A stretch of DNA of 64,000 nt from Candidatus Paceibacterota bacterium (GTDB taxonomy: Bacteria; Verrucomicrobiota; Verrucomicrobiia; Limisphaerales; UBA8199): the NCBI GenBank assembly GCA_035452965.1, contig DAOTCE010000015.1, positions 1-64,000 of the forward strand. Reading direction: 5' to 3'. Positions 1 through 9,107 of the stretch are shown piece by piece. Within the stretch, counting starts at the first letter, position 1, and each line of letters begins with the position of its first letter. The notes below the pieces were generated by a model, which was given only the letters and a program-made list of their open reading frames with translations, made no database searches and had not been told where the DNA came from. Both the position numbers and the translations under genes were made by a program.

Positions 1-85
1 GAACATCTATCTCCGCGCACTGGAAGAACAGGGCAGCCCACTCGCCAATGAGGTGGAGATCCCGACACCGGCGCGCGGTGAATAA
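1..85 (+). CDS. C-terminal end of an unidentified protein (5' partial)
   Basis: The frame starting at base 2 is open from the window edge and ends with TAA at 83-85. It encodes the last 27 residues of a protein, ending PTPARGE. The tail is charged and has no recognisable motif, so I assign no function. It is called coding only because the frame is open to the edge and the next clear gene lies on the other strand beyond a repeat element. The short length makes the call tentative. Confidence 0.45.
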   Translation, partial: NIYLRALEEQGSPLANEVEIPTPARGE

Positions 86-156
86 CTTTCAACAAAACCG
101 TTGACGGACTGACTCAGAACTCTTCGTTAGCCGCCCAAGCCCGTGACACCCCACAC

Positions 157-390
157 CCGAGCCAGCTACGGCGATGAAACGGCGCCAATCCGGCGGGACT
201 ACGGTGTGTATCCCATGGGGAGCGATCCCCATGGGATACACACCGGGCTCTAACGGGGGTGGGAGCGTGTTCGCACCGGTATTTGTGGTTCTTTGCGAGT
301 TGGAGGATTAATGCGCTCGGTAACCACCACTGTCCTAAAAATGGACACAGCGCTGCCTTCCACCGACACGGCGACTCGAGCCGGGAGTGC
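157..390 (+). repeat. Palindrome element, copy 1 (long hairpin plus small hairpin)
   Basis: A perfect inverted repeat has arms at 203-221 and 226-244 (GGTGTGTATCCCATGGGGA and its complement) around a GCGA loop, which would be a GNRA tetraloop if transcribed. About 116 bases downstream is a second small palindrome, TGTCC-N7-GGACA (331-347). The 44 bases left of the hairpin align without gaps to copy 2 (41485-41528) with about 7 mismatches, and similarity continues past the second palindrome. The copy fills the gap between the partial gene and the convergent redoxin gene. It could be a mobile element, a structured RNA or a bidirectional terminator. Apparent reading frames through it are a by-product of the palindrome. 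Confidence 0.85.
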
Positions 391-435
391 CGGCCGACTA
401 TTAGCGGCACCAGCGGAGGATTTCGCCCGAACCTC

Positions 436-1035
436 TCAACCGCCGTACTTGACGCCGCAGCCGTAGGGTTTGTTCTGGGAAACGAGCGGCTTCTCACCGG
501 CAAGCAGCTTCTCCACCGCCTCGCGGACATAGTTGCGGGCCGTGCGTGGATCGCCTTCCGAAGCTGCCCGGTCGTCAATCGCACCGTGGAAAGCCAGCAC
601 CCCCTCCTTATCAATGACAAACATGTGTGGGGTGGTCTTCATGCCATAGGCTTTGCCGACCTCGCCCGAACTGTCGTCCAGCCAAGCCGTGGCGGCCAGC
701 TTCTGGCTGGCCCATTCCTTTTTGGCAGCTTCGGCAGTCCGGTAGCTGGGATGCTTCGATGCGACTGAGTTCACAATGAACCACACTGCCCCCTTGGCAA
801 TAAGGTCGCGCTGTAACTCTTGCATTGCACCGCTCCGGTAATGATTGCGAACAAAGGGGCAGTCGAGATTGTAGGATTCAAGCACCACAATCTTGCCTTT
901 GTAATCGCTGAGTTTATGGGTTTGGCCGTTGATGTCGGTGGCCGTGAAGTCCGGCGCGGCTTTGCCGACCTCTGCGGCGAAGAGGCCGGTGCTCAGGAGC
1001 CCAATTCCCGCAAATAGTGCGAACACATGTTTCAT
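436..1035 (-). CDS. Secreted redoxin (AhpC/TSA, thioredoxin-fold) protein
   Basis: This is a 199-residue thioredoxin-fold protein. The start at 1035 is chosen because a GAGAAG ribosome-binding sequence precedes it and a signal peptide follows directly (hydrophobic residues 4-20, cleavage near AAE). The redoxin core runs from about 25 to 185, with a segment at 50-66 that holds a single cysteine in NLDCPFVRNH (Cys59) rather than CxxC. The C-terminus ends PYGCGVKYGG, a tail typical of exported redoxins in Planctomycetes and Verrucomicrobia. It follows dsbD on the same strand with a gap of about 95 bases. DsbD could supply electrons to it in the periplasm. The substrate is unknown; it may be a one-cysteine peroxidase or a thiol reductase. 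Confidence 0.85.
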   Translation of the reverse strand: MKHVFALFAGIGLLSTGLFAAEVGKAAPDFTATDINGQTHKLSDYKGKIVVLESYNLDCPFVRNHYRSGAMQELQRDLIAKGAVWFIVNSVASKHPSYRTAEAAKKEWASQKLAATAWLDDSSGEVGKAYGMKTTPHMFVIDKEGVLAFHGAIDDRAASEGDPRTARNYVREAVEKLLAGEKPLVSQNKPYGCGVKYGG

Positions 1036-1129
1036 AATAGCTTCTCTTAATAGTTGGTTGATCTTATTCCGTTCGATCATAAAGAAGCACGAGACCGGCG
1101 TTCGCGCAAATGGGGATCCCAGAAAACTT

Positions 1130-3268
1130 CTAACGCGCGGCGCGGTCGAGGGCGTTCAGCACGATGGTCGGCGTCAGAGCTTCGGGCAATACCTGGGGAG
1201 GTTCGCCTGAGTTTCGGGGATAGACCAACACGAGCGGGACGCCCGCGCGGCCAAAGCGGTTCAACTCGGTGGTGATGTCATCGGGCAGGCGGGTGTAATC
1301 TCCAAGCAGGGCGAGGGCGTTGATCTCCTTGAGCTTGGCGCGGACGGATGGAATGTCCAAGGCGACTCGCTTGTTGGCCTGGCAAGTCAGGCACCAGTCG
1401 GCGGTAAAATCCACAAGAACCGGCCGGCCTTCGGCGCGAGCCCGCGCAACCGCGGCGGGGCTCCAGCGTTGCCAGTCTATGCCGTCGGGGCTCTCTTTGA
1501 GCGAGCCTGGCAATGCGGCTTCCGCAACAGGGGAGCGCCAACGTAACTGACCTTCCACAGCGTAGAGGTAGCCCCCCGTGACAAGGGCCAGGGCCACCAC
1601 CAGGCCGAGCGTGCGATGCGTCCGTCCGCGTTGGACGAACTGCCCGTACACCCAGGTTGCCAGAGCGAGGACCACGAGGAAGAGGCCAAGCCACAGGGAC
1701 CGTCTGCCATAATGCAGGGGAATGAGGCTGAAGAGCCAAACGGCTGTGGCAAGCATGGGGAAGCCCATGGCTACCTTGAATCGTTCCATCCATGCGCCGG
1801 GCTTCGGCAGGAACTGCAGCCACGCCGGTTGCCAGCTTAGAATGACGTAGGGAGCTGCCAATCCGAAGCTAACGACCGCAAACATCAGGACGATGATGGC
1901 AGGGGACTGAGCAAAGGCGAAGCCGAGGGCTGCGCCGAGGAACGGGGCCGTGCACGGCGTGGCCAGCATTGTGGCGAGCACACCGTTGAAGAACGCGCCA
2001 GCCGAGCCGCCTTTCGAGGCCAGAGTGCCGGCTGCATCGAGCAAGCGGGCGCCGGGGTTGATCTCGAACAGGCCGAAGAGGTTCAGCGCCACCAGGGTGA
2101 CCAGCGTGGTGAGCAGGACCAGGAACTGCGGGTTGCCGAATTGCATACCCCAGCCGGCTTTGTGGCCGGCGGCCTTGACGCCAATTATTAAACCCGCGAG
2201 CACGAGGAAAGAAACGAGCACGCCGAGCGCGTAGATCAGGCCCAACCTCCGGACCCGGCGAGGGTCGTCCTTGGCCTGGCCGACGAAGCCGAGGATCTTC
2301 AAGGCGATAACCGGGAGGACGCAGGGCATGACGTTGAGAATCAGCCCTCCCAGAAAGGCGTATAGCAGCATCTTCCAAAGGGAAGTCGCGCTAAGGTCGA
2401 GCACGCTGGGTTGACTCAGGCTCGCTGCCGCAGAGTTGGAGGAAGCTTGCACCGGCAGATTGACATCGTAGGCCTCGCGCGCCGGGCCGGATTGCTGAAT
2501 AAGCAGGCCGGAGATCTGGCGGGGCCAGTCGCCTTCCAGTTTCCGTACTTCCTTGCGCAACCGAATCTTCCCCGGCTCCGCCGGCAACCTCATGGTAGCC
2601 GGCTGCACCTCGAACTCCTCACTGGCGTACGGGAAAAAGTCGGCGTCGCCAGTTGCCGACGTGGAATGCCATTCCAGAATCAGGTTGCGAGAATCGGTGG
2701 CGCCGTCGTTTTCCCACCAGGCTTGCGCGGATAAGCTGTCGCCGGTTCCTGGCAACTTCGCTTGCCAGTGGTGGATGAGGGGGGAGTCACTGGACGGCTT
2801 GGCTTCGGCGCCGACGTTGAGGGTGGCCTGCACAGTCGCCTTGCCGGGCACACACTGCACCTCGCATTCAAGCCAGGAGACATTGGCTTTGAGATGGAGC
2901 GAGCCGGAGGACAAATCGGGTGCCAACTTGAGGGGCACCAGCAATACGACCTCGTTCGAGTAGACGTAGGTGGTCAGGTCTTCGTCTGGCAATTTCTCCG
3001 GAACAGGCCACTGGACGGCGCCCGGAGTGATGCCCGTCGGCAGTTGCCACTCGATCTTCGTCGCCATGCCGGACGCACCCGGGTTTCGCCAGTAGGTATG
3101 CCAGCGCGGGTCCATGCGGAGCTGCACCCCGGCCATGACCGTTTCCCCCGGCTTCGCGGTGGTCGCGGCGAGGAGCAGCCGCGCCTGCGTGTGGGCCGCA
3201 AAAGCCTCCAGACCGGCCAGGCAGAACCAGGCCGTCCCGATGACTGTCAACATACGTCTCAAGCACAT
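1130..3268 (-). CDS. dsbD: Thiol:disulfide interchange protein, DsbD family
   Basis: This 712-residue protein would carry electrons from cytoplasmic thioredoxin to the periplasm. A signal peptide (about 1-25) precedes a periplasmic N-terminal domain (about 30-280). The multi-span membrane domain (about 300-580) contains NVMPCVLP and ATPCTAPFLG, whose cysteines match the transmembrane redox pair of DsbD/CcdA. A C-terminal thioredoxin domain has the active site DWCLTC (Cys626 and Cys629). All three redox modules are therefore present. The long N-terminal region with DPRWHTYWRNPG resembles the ScsB-like branch rather than E. coli DsbD. The redoxin gene lies directly downstream on the same strand, so the two probably form one periplasmic reducing system. 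Confidence 0.93.
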   Translation of the reverse strand: MCLRRMLTVIGTAWFCLAGLEAFAAHTQARLLLAATTAKPGETVMAGVQLRMDPRWHTYWRNPGASGMATKIEWQLPTGITPGAVQWPVPEKLPDEDLTTYVYSNEVVLLVPLKLAPDLSSGSLHLKANVSWLECEVQCVPGKATVQATLNVGAEAKPSSDSPLIHHWQAKLPGTGDSLSAQAWWENDGATDSRNLILEWHSTSATGDADFFPYASEEFEVQPATMRLPAEPGKIRLRKEVRKLEGDWPRQISGLLIQQSGPAREAYDVNLPVQASSNSAAASLSQPSVLDLSATSLWKMLLYAFLGGLILNVMPCVLPVIALKILGFVGQAKDDPRRVRRLGLIYALGVLVSFLVLAGLIIGVKAAGHKAGWGMQFGNPQFLVLLTTLVTLVALNLFGLFEINPGARLLDAAGTLASKGGSAGAFFNGVLATMLATPCTAPFLGAALGFAFAQSPAIIVLMFAVVSFGLAAPYVILSWQPAWLQFLPKPGAWMERFKVAMGFPMLATAVWLFSLIPLHYGRRSLWLGLFLVVLALATWVYGQFVQRGRTHRTLGLVVALALVTGGYLYAVEGQLRWRSPVAEAALPGSLKESPDGIDWQRWSPAAVARARAEGRPVLVDFTADWCLTCQANKRVALDIPSVRAKLKEINALALLGDYTRLPDDITTELNRFGRAGVPLVLVYPRNSGEPPQVLPEALTPTIVLNALDRAAR

Positions 3269-3599
3269 AAGTTGCTCTAGTTGCCGCTAAATTAGAGATG
3301 AATACGCCGAATTGCAAATGTGCGTCTGACGCCATAGGCAGCCGGGCATGTCGGGCGGCTGAGCCTGCCGGGTAGAAATGGTTGCCCTCCAGGCGGGAGT
3401 TGTTTCCCGCGATGCTGGCCGCCATTGAAGCAGTTTGGGAGTGCACTTGCCTGGAGCTATACATCTGCGCGCCGGACTCCCAGGGCGGAGCGTGCGGGTG
3501 CTGGTGCACGCCTTGGGTTCATTGGCTGCTGGTGCCGATTGATCCCGACCTGATGCGCCGACAACGGTAGGCGTTGCCGGACTGAGGCGGGACAAGGAG
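3269..3599. other. Intergenic region with a small hairpin
   Basis: These 331 bases separate dsbD from the sirB1-like gene; both genes are on the minus strand. I see no supported gene. A 6-bp perfect palindrome GCGGGA-GTTGTT-TCCCGC lies near 3402-3419 without a T-run, so it is not a convincing terminator. The dsbD promoter presumably lies here, but I could not identify it. Confidence 0.5.
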
Positions 3600-4472
3600 C
3601 TACCGCGCCAGAGCGACCAGGTAACGCTGGAGGCGCATGGCATCAACCGCCGCCTCCAGGCGTTGATAGACCTGGTGAAGATTGGTGCAGATCCGCAGCA
3701 GGAAGCGGCGGGCGGTGACCGGTGTGAGGTATTCGTCGCGGCGGCTGCAATTCGCGTTCGTCAGATACTTAATGCAATCCGCCTTGGTAAGGAGTTTTCC
3801 GCGGTTGAAGGGATCAACGAACACCTCGGCCGCAGTGGACTGGAACCGGCAAAGGAAGTAGCCAGGAAGTCCGATGCCGGCAATGGGAAGCCGCAGGCGC
3901 CGGGCAAGCAGAATATACAGGAGAGACAGACTGATGGGATTGCCCATTCGAGAGTCCAGGACACGGTTTAGATAACTGTTATCCGGGTCGTAGTAGTTTT
4001 CTTCGTTGCCTATGAAGCCGAGTTGGCCGAACAGGTACCCGTTGATGGTGGCCAGGATTTGCCGAGGCTCAGCGCCGGCGTCATAACGGCAACGGAGATC
4101 GTCAGCATAGCCGTCGAGCACGGCCTGGTAGGCTTCGACGTTGATAAGTGGATACTGGGTTTGAGCAAACAGCCAGGCGCCCTGCTCGAGGTCGAACTCT
4201 TCGCCGTGGCGGAGGCAGAAGGCGAGGAAATGGTCGTCGGCAGCCTGGCGATCGAAGTGGAGCACGATTTGCCGGGCGCGGCGGCGCAATGCAGGATCAT
4301 TGCTCGTGGTAAGGGGCCGCAGCCATTCGGCCGCGGGCGGACCGCAGGAAAGAAGTTTCTCGCGTATAGTCCGGTAGACGGCTGGATCCTCATCCGCGAG
4401 CAGATTGAGCAGCGCCTTCCGCTGGCTCTGAGAAATCTCGCTCGCTGCTGGACTAGTGCCACCCGGATTCAT
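3600..4472 (-). CDS. SirB1/transglutaminase-like family protein
   Basis: This 290-residue protein resembles SirB1-type proteins (Transglut_core2). The start at 4472 (MNPGGTSP) has a GGAG sequence nine bases upstream; the longer frame adds a low-complexity arginine-rich leader and is less likely. The first 90 residues are helical and resemble HEAT-like repeats. The core contains GYLFGQLGFIGNEENYYDPDNSYLNRVLDSRMGNPISLSLLY, the family hallmark segment, followed by LPIAGIGLPGYFLCRF and VFVDPFNRGKLLT. A classical transglutaminase Cys-His-Asp triad is not evident, as is common in this family. The biochemical role is unknown in general. Confidence 0.8.
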   Translation of the reverse strand: MNPGGTSPAASEISQSQRKALLNLLADEDPAVYRTIREKLLSCGPPAAEWLRPLTTSNDPALRRRARQIVLHFDRQAADDHFLAFCLRHGEEFDLEQGAWLFAQTQYPLINVEAYQAVLDGYADDLRCRYDAGAEPRQILATINGYLFGQLGFIGNEENYYDPDNSYLNRVLDSRMGNPISLSLLYILLARRLRLPIAGIGLPGYFLCRFQSTAAEVFVDPFNRGKLLTKADCIKYLTNANCSRRDEYLTPVTARRFLLRICTNLHQVYQRLEAAVDAMRLQRYLVALAR

Positions 4473-4640
4473 TCGTTTACGCTCCACGTCAGTAGAGCAG
4501 AAAGCGCACCTCAATTCAAGGGCGAAATGCCGCCAAATGCGCGCCCGCCCGCATTTCCGTGGCATCGAAAGCTGCCGTGGTGCGCTGTGGGATCGACCCC
4601 AAATCCCGCGGCGGAGGCTGAACTCCTTACGATTCCTGGC

Positions 4641-5408
4641 TTAGACCCCGGCGATGCGGCGCTTGTATTCGGCCAGGGCTGCGTCCAGGCGCTCTTTGGC
4701 AGTGGTGTCGCCGGGGACGTTGTGCGAGGGATTGATATAAAGCTTCACGCCGCGGTCGGCGAGAATCTCGGCGACGGTGCACACGGTCATCCAAACGCAG
4801 GTGATGAAGGCCATCGTGGAGACCGGCCCGACTTTGTCCTGGTGATTCTTGAGGGGGACGCAGGAATCCCCTATCGGAGCGCAGGTATCCACGACAAGGT
4901 CGGCAATATCAAACATGGTCTTGCCCGAGGAGTGGCGGGTCTGTTTGCCTTTGGCTGCGGCGGCGGAACCGTAGGCGATCACTTTCATGCCGCGCTTTTT
5001 GGCTTCGAGGGCGACGTCAATGTTGACGTTGTTGATACCCGAGTGGGAGAAGATCCACATGGTGTCGCGCGGGTCGAAGTTGTAACCCTTCATGATCTGG
5101 ACGCCGTACCCCTCGACCCGCTCCAGGAAGACGAACTGATGGACGCCGCCTTCACCCACAATCCGGGTGAAGAAGGTCAGCGGCAGCTCGCACATGGGGT
5201 GGAAGCCGACGAAGCCGCCGATACGCGGGTACATGTCTTCGATGGGAATGGTGGCGTGACCGCAACCAAAGGTGTGCACCCAGCGCTCCGCCTGGATGGT
5301 ATCGGCCATAATTTCGGCGGCCTTGCGGATATTGTCCAGTTGGGTTTGTTCGATGCGGTCCATGACCGCGCGGGTGTTGGCCAGCCATTGTTGGGCGACA
5401 GTGCTCAT
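4641..5408 (-). CDS. SIS-domain sugar isomerase-like protein (UPF0309-like)
   Basis: This 255-residue protein has one SIS (sugar isomerase) domain, the fold that binds phosphosugars. The N-terminal helices (1-40) are followed by WVHTFGCGHATIPIEDMYPRIGG (about 43-65), then WIFSHSGINNVNIDVALEAKKRGMKVIAYGS (about 118-148), the phosphosugar-binding core. It resembles the UPF0309 group, whose members have no agreed reaction. It is the last gene of a minus-strand set (ROK kinase, MFS transporter, this gene), about 40 bases after the transporter. The set suggests import and phosphorylation of a sugar or amino sugar followed by isomerisation or ether cleavage. The substrate is not deducible. Confidence 0.82.
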   Translation of the reverse strand: MSTVAQQWLANTRAVMDRIEQTQLDNIRKAAEIMADTIQAERWVHTFGCGHATIPIEDMYPRIGGFVGFHPMCELPLTFFTRIVGEGGVHQFVFLERVEGYGVQIMKGYNFDPRDTMWIFSHSGINNVNIDVALEAKKRGMKVIAYGSAAAAKGKQTRHSSGKTMFDIADLVVDTCAPIGDSCVPLKNHQDKVGPVSTMAFITCVWMTVCTVAEILADRGVKLYINPSHNVPGDTTAKERLDAALAEYKRRIAGV

Positions 5409-5448
5409 AAGTTATGGGAGTGCAATAAGTGCTTGAAGTGCTGAGGTT

Positions 5449-6663
5449 TTAGCTTGATGCAGTAACGGATGGGAATGCTTCGGTGGAGGGTTTGCCGGGC
5501 GAAGGCCGCAGTTGCCTGACCACCAGGAAAAGGAGGGCGGCGGAGGCGACGAGACATCCGAGCATGACTTTGGTGTATTGCTCGATGCCGTGGACTTGAG
5601 CCAGCGCGCCGAAGGACTTGTTGATGGTCATATTGCCGATCAGGGCGATGAAGAAGATGGTGCTGAAGGCTGTGCCGGACTGGCGGGGATACAGGTCGCC
5701 GATGTAGCTCAGCACGATCGGGAAGGCCGCGGCCAGACCTGCGCCAATCAGCAGCGCCGCCGCCAGCGAGACGCCATAGCTGGACGCACACATCAGGAGC
5801 AAGGTGCCTGCGGCCGTGATCCCGATGCTGGCGAAGAGCACGACTGGGGACTTGATGTGTTTGAGCAATCGGCTGAGCGCAATTCGCGCCAGCACCATGG
5901 CGCCGGTTACGGCCATAAGGCCCAGGAGGGTTTTCCACTCCTCCGCCTGCTGGCCGGACAGCGTCACCTTCTTGAAGTAACGGGTCATCCAATCGTTGGA
6001 CATGCCTTCCATGCCGCTCTGGATCGCCAGGGCCAGGCCCGCCAACAAAAAGATGGGATGCTTAAGAAGCGCCAGGCCGCTGGTCGGGGAAGCGGTTTGA
6101 GCCTTCTGCTTGGGGGGCGGGAAGGTGATGACAACGAAATAAACCACCGGCACGAGCACGAACATCCCAATGCCGGCAACAATAACGTGCAGTGAGAAGT
6201 GCCGGGAAAGGGCCGCCAGGGTGCTGGGCATGCCGAGCGCGCCGATGCCGAAGAAGACGCCCAACAAGCTCAGCTTGGCGGCGCGCTCGCCTTCGCTCAC
6301 ATCTGCGGCCAGGGCATTAGTGGCGCCGTTCAGCACACCGCCGCCGAAGCCAATCAGGAACACAAAGAACTGGATGAAGCCTGTGCTGGTCGCGAAGGCC
6401 ATGCCTTCCAGCCCGGCCATCACGAGCAGGGCGCAAACAATTAGCATCCATTTGTAGCCGAACCGGTCCACAATGGGGCCGAAGATCAGCGATCCGGCCA
6501 GAATGCCCAGCGGCAACAGCGCCGTCAGCGTGCCGATGCCGTTGTTGTCTAGGTGGAAGCGCTCGGCCAGCATGTTATTCGCCGAGCCGAGTGACAGGAA
6601 GACGATGCCAAAGAGCAGCATCCCCAGGCAGGCGGCGGCGAAGACCAGGTTGCGGTTATACAT
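5449..6663 (-). CDS. MFS transporter, probably for a sugar
   Basis: This 404-residue protein has twelve predicted membrane spans in two halves separated by a hydrophilic loop near residues 190-205 (PPPKQKAQTASPTSG). The conserved MFS loop 2-3 appears as GPIVDRFGYKWMLI (about 62-75), and LIGFGGGVLNGATNALAAD marks span 4. The type resembles bacterial fucose/glucose-type permeases. The kinase gene lies 21 bases upstream and the SIS gene about 40 bases downstream, so it probably imports the sugar that the kinase phosphorylates. The substrate is inferred from context only. Confidence 0.88.
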   Translation of the reverse strand: MYNRNLVFAAACLGMLLFGIVFLSLGSANNMLAERFHLDNNGIGTLTALLPLGILAGSLIFGPIVDRFGYKWMLIVCALLVMAGLEGMAFATSTGFIQFFVFLIGFGGGVLNGATNALAADVSEGERAAKLSLLGVFFGIGALGMPSTLAALSRHFSLHVIVAGIGMFVLVPVVYFVVITFPPPKQKAQTASPTSGLALLKHPIFLLAGLALAIQSGMEGMSNDWMTRYFKKVTLSGQQAEEWKTLLGLMAVTGAMVLARIALSRLLKHIKSPVVLFASIGITAAGTLLLMCASSYGVSLAAALLIGAGLAAAFPIVLSYIGDLYPRQSGTAFSTIFFIALIGNMTINKSFGALAQVHGIEQYTKVMLGCLVASAALLFLVVRQLRPSPGKPSTEAFPSVTASS

Positions 6664-6684
6664 GCGGGCTGGATTTATAGCAGG

Positions 6685-7638
6685 TCAGTTCGCTGTCCGT
6701 AAAGCCAAACAGCCTGCGCCGTAAAGGCCGGCGTCGCCGCCGAGCTTTGAGACCTGGAGTTTTACCTGCTTGATGCTGATGGGCTGGGCCCATTTCCTTG
6801 CCTCGGCGTAGATATCGCCAAGCAACTTCGCTCCGGGGCCAAATACGCCACCGCCAAAGATGATCTTCTCCGGATCGAACAGGCTGACGAGGTTGGCGAC
6901 AGCCATGCCCCAGAACTCCACCGCCTGGGCAATGACCTCGCGGGCGAACGGTTTGTTGTGCCCGCAGGCGGCAAAGACGTCACTGGCGGACACGATGGGC
7001 AGGGGAGTGGAAAAGCGTTTGGGCTGCTGAGTGAGAAGCTCGTTTGCGACTTTTGTCAGGCCGGTCCCAGAGGCGTGGTATTCGAAGCAACCGCAATCAA
7101 CGTATTTGCGTTGGAAAGGCCGGTCCAGGGCCAGCCACCCGATGGCGCCGGCGATATCGTGCGCTCCACGCACTATCCGGCCATCAACCAGGATCCCCGC
7201 GCCGATGCCGGTCCCCACGGCCAGGAAGATGGCGTTTCGGCAGCCTTTGGCGACACCGCGCCAGGTCTCGCCCAGGATGTAGCAGGCGCGGTCGCTGTCT
7301 ATGGCGACGCGGATGCGCTCATCGCGGACCGCAGAGAGGACTTCGCGTCGAAGGGGGTAGTTCTCCCAACCGGGGATGTTCGGGGCCCAGACTGTGCCGG
7401 TCCGCGCGTGGCTGATGCCCGGGACTGAGACACCCATGCCCGTGACTTTGATTCGCTTCGCGCGCGCAGCGACGAGAAGGCTGGTGAGTGTCTTGCGAAT
7501 CAGTTCGCCGACCGCACGGCCTTGGCGGCCTGCGAGAGGAACGATCTGTTTGCAAAGGACCTTCCCTTCGGGGGTGAAGATTGCTCCGGCGAGCTTTGTG
7601 CCACCCAGGTCGAGCCCGATTACGGCGGTGTTGGTCAT
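6685..7638 (-). CDS. ROK-family sugar kinase
   Basis: This 317-residue cytoplasmic kinase has the ATP phosphate-binding loop GLDLGGTKLAGAIF (about 8-21), a sugar-binding segment AIDSDRACYILGETW (about 112-126), and AVGTGIGAGIL (about 139-149). The ROK zinc site is altered: the usual CxCGxxGC motif reads VDCGCFEYHASG (about 177-188). It keeps CGC and a possible histidine ligand, but the final cysteine of the standard motif is replaced. The C-terminal FGGGVFGPG is typical. It is the first gene of the kinase-transporter-SIS set. Glucose, N-acetylglucosamine and N-acetylmannosamine are all plausible substrates. Confidence 0.9.
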   Translation of the reverse strand: MTNTAVIGLDLGGTKLAGAIFTPEGKVLCKQIVPLAGRQGRAVGELIRKTLTSLLVAARAKRIKVTGMGVSVPGISHARTGTVWAPNIPGWENYPLRREVLSAVRDERIRVAIDSDRACYILGETWRGVAKGCRNAIFLAVGTGIGAGILVDGRIVRGAHDIAGAIGWLALDRPFQRKYVDCGCFEYHASGTGLTKVANELLTQQPKRFSTPLPIVSASDVFAACGHNKPFAREVIAQAVEFWGMAVANLVSLFDPEKIIFGGGVFGPGAKLLGDIYAEARKWAQPISIKQVKLQVSKLGGDAGLYGAGCLALRTAN

Positions 7639-7796
7639 AACTTGCGGGCTGTCTCTCTGAATGGCGTAGGCATAATAGTGACGTTGACTCTGCGCTGCCG
7701 CATTAGGTTGCAGGTATTGCTAAGGCAGGGTGCTGCAGTAAGCAAGCGGGTTCTCAGCAAGGTGAAGCTTGGCGCTAAAGGGCAAGCGCGGCTGTA

Positions 7797-8975
7797 TCAG
7801 CGGAGGAAGAGTTGTGCGGCGGCATCGGCAAAGCGCAGGCCCTGCGAGGTAAGGTGAAAGCGGTCGGGCAGAATGCATCCCCAGCCCTGTTCCACCAACT
7901 GGTCCAACTCGTTCGCCCACTCGCGCCGCAGGTCGTAGCCAGTGGTTTGGAGAAACTCTTGGAAGGGCCAGCCAGCGACCATGCGAAGGCCGAACGCTGC
8001 GGTCTCGCCGGCACGCGACAATGGTGGCAGTTCTTCCCGGGATTCGATGGATCGCCGGCCCTGTTCAAGATCGTCGCAGTAGAGTTGTGTGTTGGACGAG
8101 GTCTTGGTGCGCACGCCGCGAACATAGGTCGTGGCGCTGGGGCCCAGACCATAAAAGGGGCCGCCGCGCCAGTAATTGACGTTGTGGCGGCAGGCGTGGG
8201 TGGGGACGTTGAAGTTTGAGGGTTGGGGGTTGGGGGTAGCGTCTCGGGCAAAATTGGCGACTTCGTATTGCTGGAATCCGGCACCAGTGGCTCGCTCGAC
8301 CAGCGCCTCATACATGGCACAAGCCAGGTCCTCGTCCGCGTCAGCCTTGCCGGCCTGGAGCTGTTCGTAAAGGGGCGTGTCTTCCTCGTAAATGACCTCG
8401 TAGCTGGAGAGATGTTCGCAGGCCATGGCGGTGGCCTCGTTTAGAGTCTCGCGCCAGACTTCGAGGGTTTGGCCAGGAATGGCGAACATAAGATCAAGGT
8501 TCAGGTTGTCGAAACCGGCTCGGCGCAGGGCATCGAAGGACTGGAAGGCCATCTGACGAGTGTGTATGCGTCCAAGGCGTGAAAGCAGCGTGTCGTCGAA
8601 TGACTGCACGCCAAGGGACAGGCGGTTTACACCGCAGGATCGCAGGAACCTCGCCTTTTCGAGGGACACCGTGGCGGGGTTGCACTCGACCGTCCACTCC
8701 GCCGCGTCGGAGAGGTGGTGATTGTCCATTGCCTGGAAGATTCGCTCCCATTGGGGAACAGTCAGGAGGGAGGGTGTGCCGCCGCCGAAATAGACGGTGC
8801 GTGGCCGTAGATCGGGGGCGACTAGTTCCAACTCACGGATAAGAGCGCTGATGTAGCGGTCCAGAAGCTCACCGCCTGCTGGCTCGGAGTAGAAGGCGCA
8901 GTACGCGCACTTGTGCACGCAGAAGGGCACATGGACATAGAGACTAGCAATCGGCTCGGCAGATGGCAGGGCCAT
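7797..8975 (-). CDS. hemW: Radical SAM heme chaperone HemW
   Basis: This 392-residue protein has the HemW form of the radical SAM motif, PFCVHKCAYCAFYSE, with cysteines 19, 23 and 26 binding the [4Fe-4S] cluster and an extra cluster-proximal cysteine absent (Phe28). PRTVYFGGGTPSLL (about 57-70) and NPATVSLEKARFLRSCGVNRLSLGVQSFDDTLL are further family hallmarks. The C-terminal HemW domain (about 300-392) includes FGLRMVAG. HemW was formerly annotated as oxygen-independent coproporphyrinogen oxidase; it delivers heme to respiratory proteins. It appears monocistronic. The 158-base gap to the ROK kinase holds nothing I recognise. Confidence 0.93.
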   Translation of the reverse strand: MALPSAEPIASLYVHVPFCVHKCAYCAFYSEPAGGELLDRYISALIRELELVAPDLRPRTVYFGGGTPSLLTVPQWERIFQAMDNHHLSDAAEWTVECNPATVSLEKARFLRSCGVNRLSLGVQSFDDTLLSRLGRIHTRQMAFQSFDALRRAGFDNLNLDLMFAIPGQTLEVWRETLNEATAMACEHLSSYEVIYEEDTPLYEQLQAGKADADEDLACAMYEALVERATGAGFQQYEVANFARDATPNPQPSNFNVPTHACRHNVNYWRGGPFYGLGPSATTYVRGVRTKTSSNTQLYCDDLEQGRRSIESREELPPLSRAGETAAFGLRMVAGWPFQEFLQTTGYDLRREWANELDQLVEQGWGCILPDRFHLTSQGLRFADAAAQLFLR

Positions 8976-9107
8976 AGCCGAACGTAGCCGCCCCGGAGCT
9001 GAGGGCCAACCTAAAAGGTTGACGGCCGGGCGGCCTGGCTGGAAGCGCCGCGCGTAGGCCGATTCGACGGGGCGATCCTAACGCGGCGGAACCCGGTATA
9101 GTGTCGT

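Noticed and set aside
4023..5444. Plus-strand frame of 473 codons over the SirB1-like and SIS genes
   Set aside because: It crosses two convincing minus-strand genes and an intergenic gap, which is typical of a GC-driven open frame.
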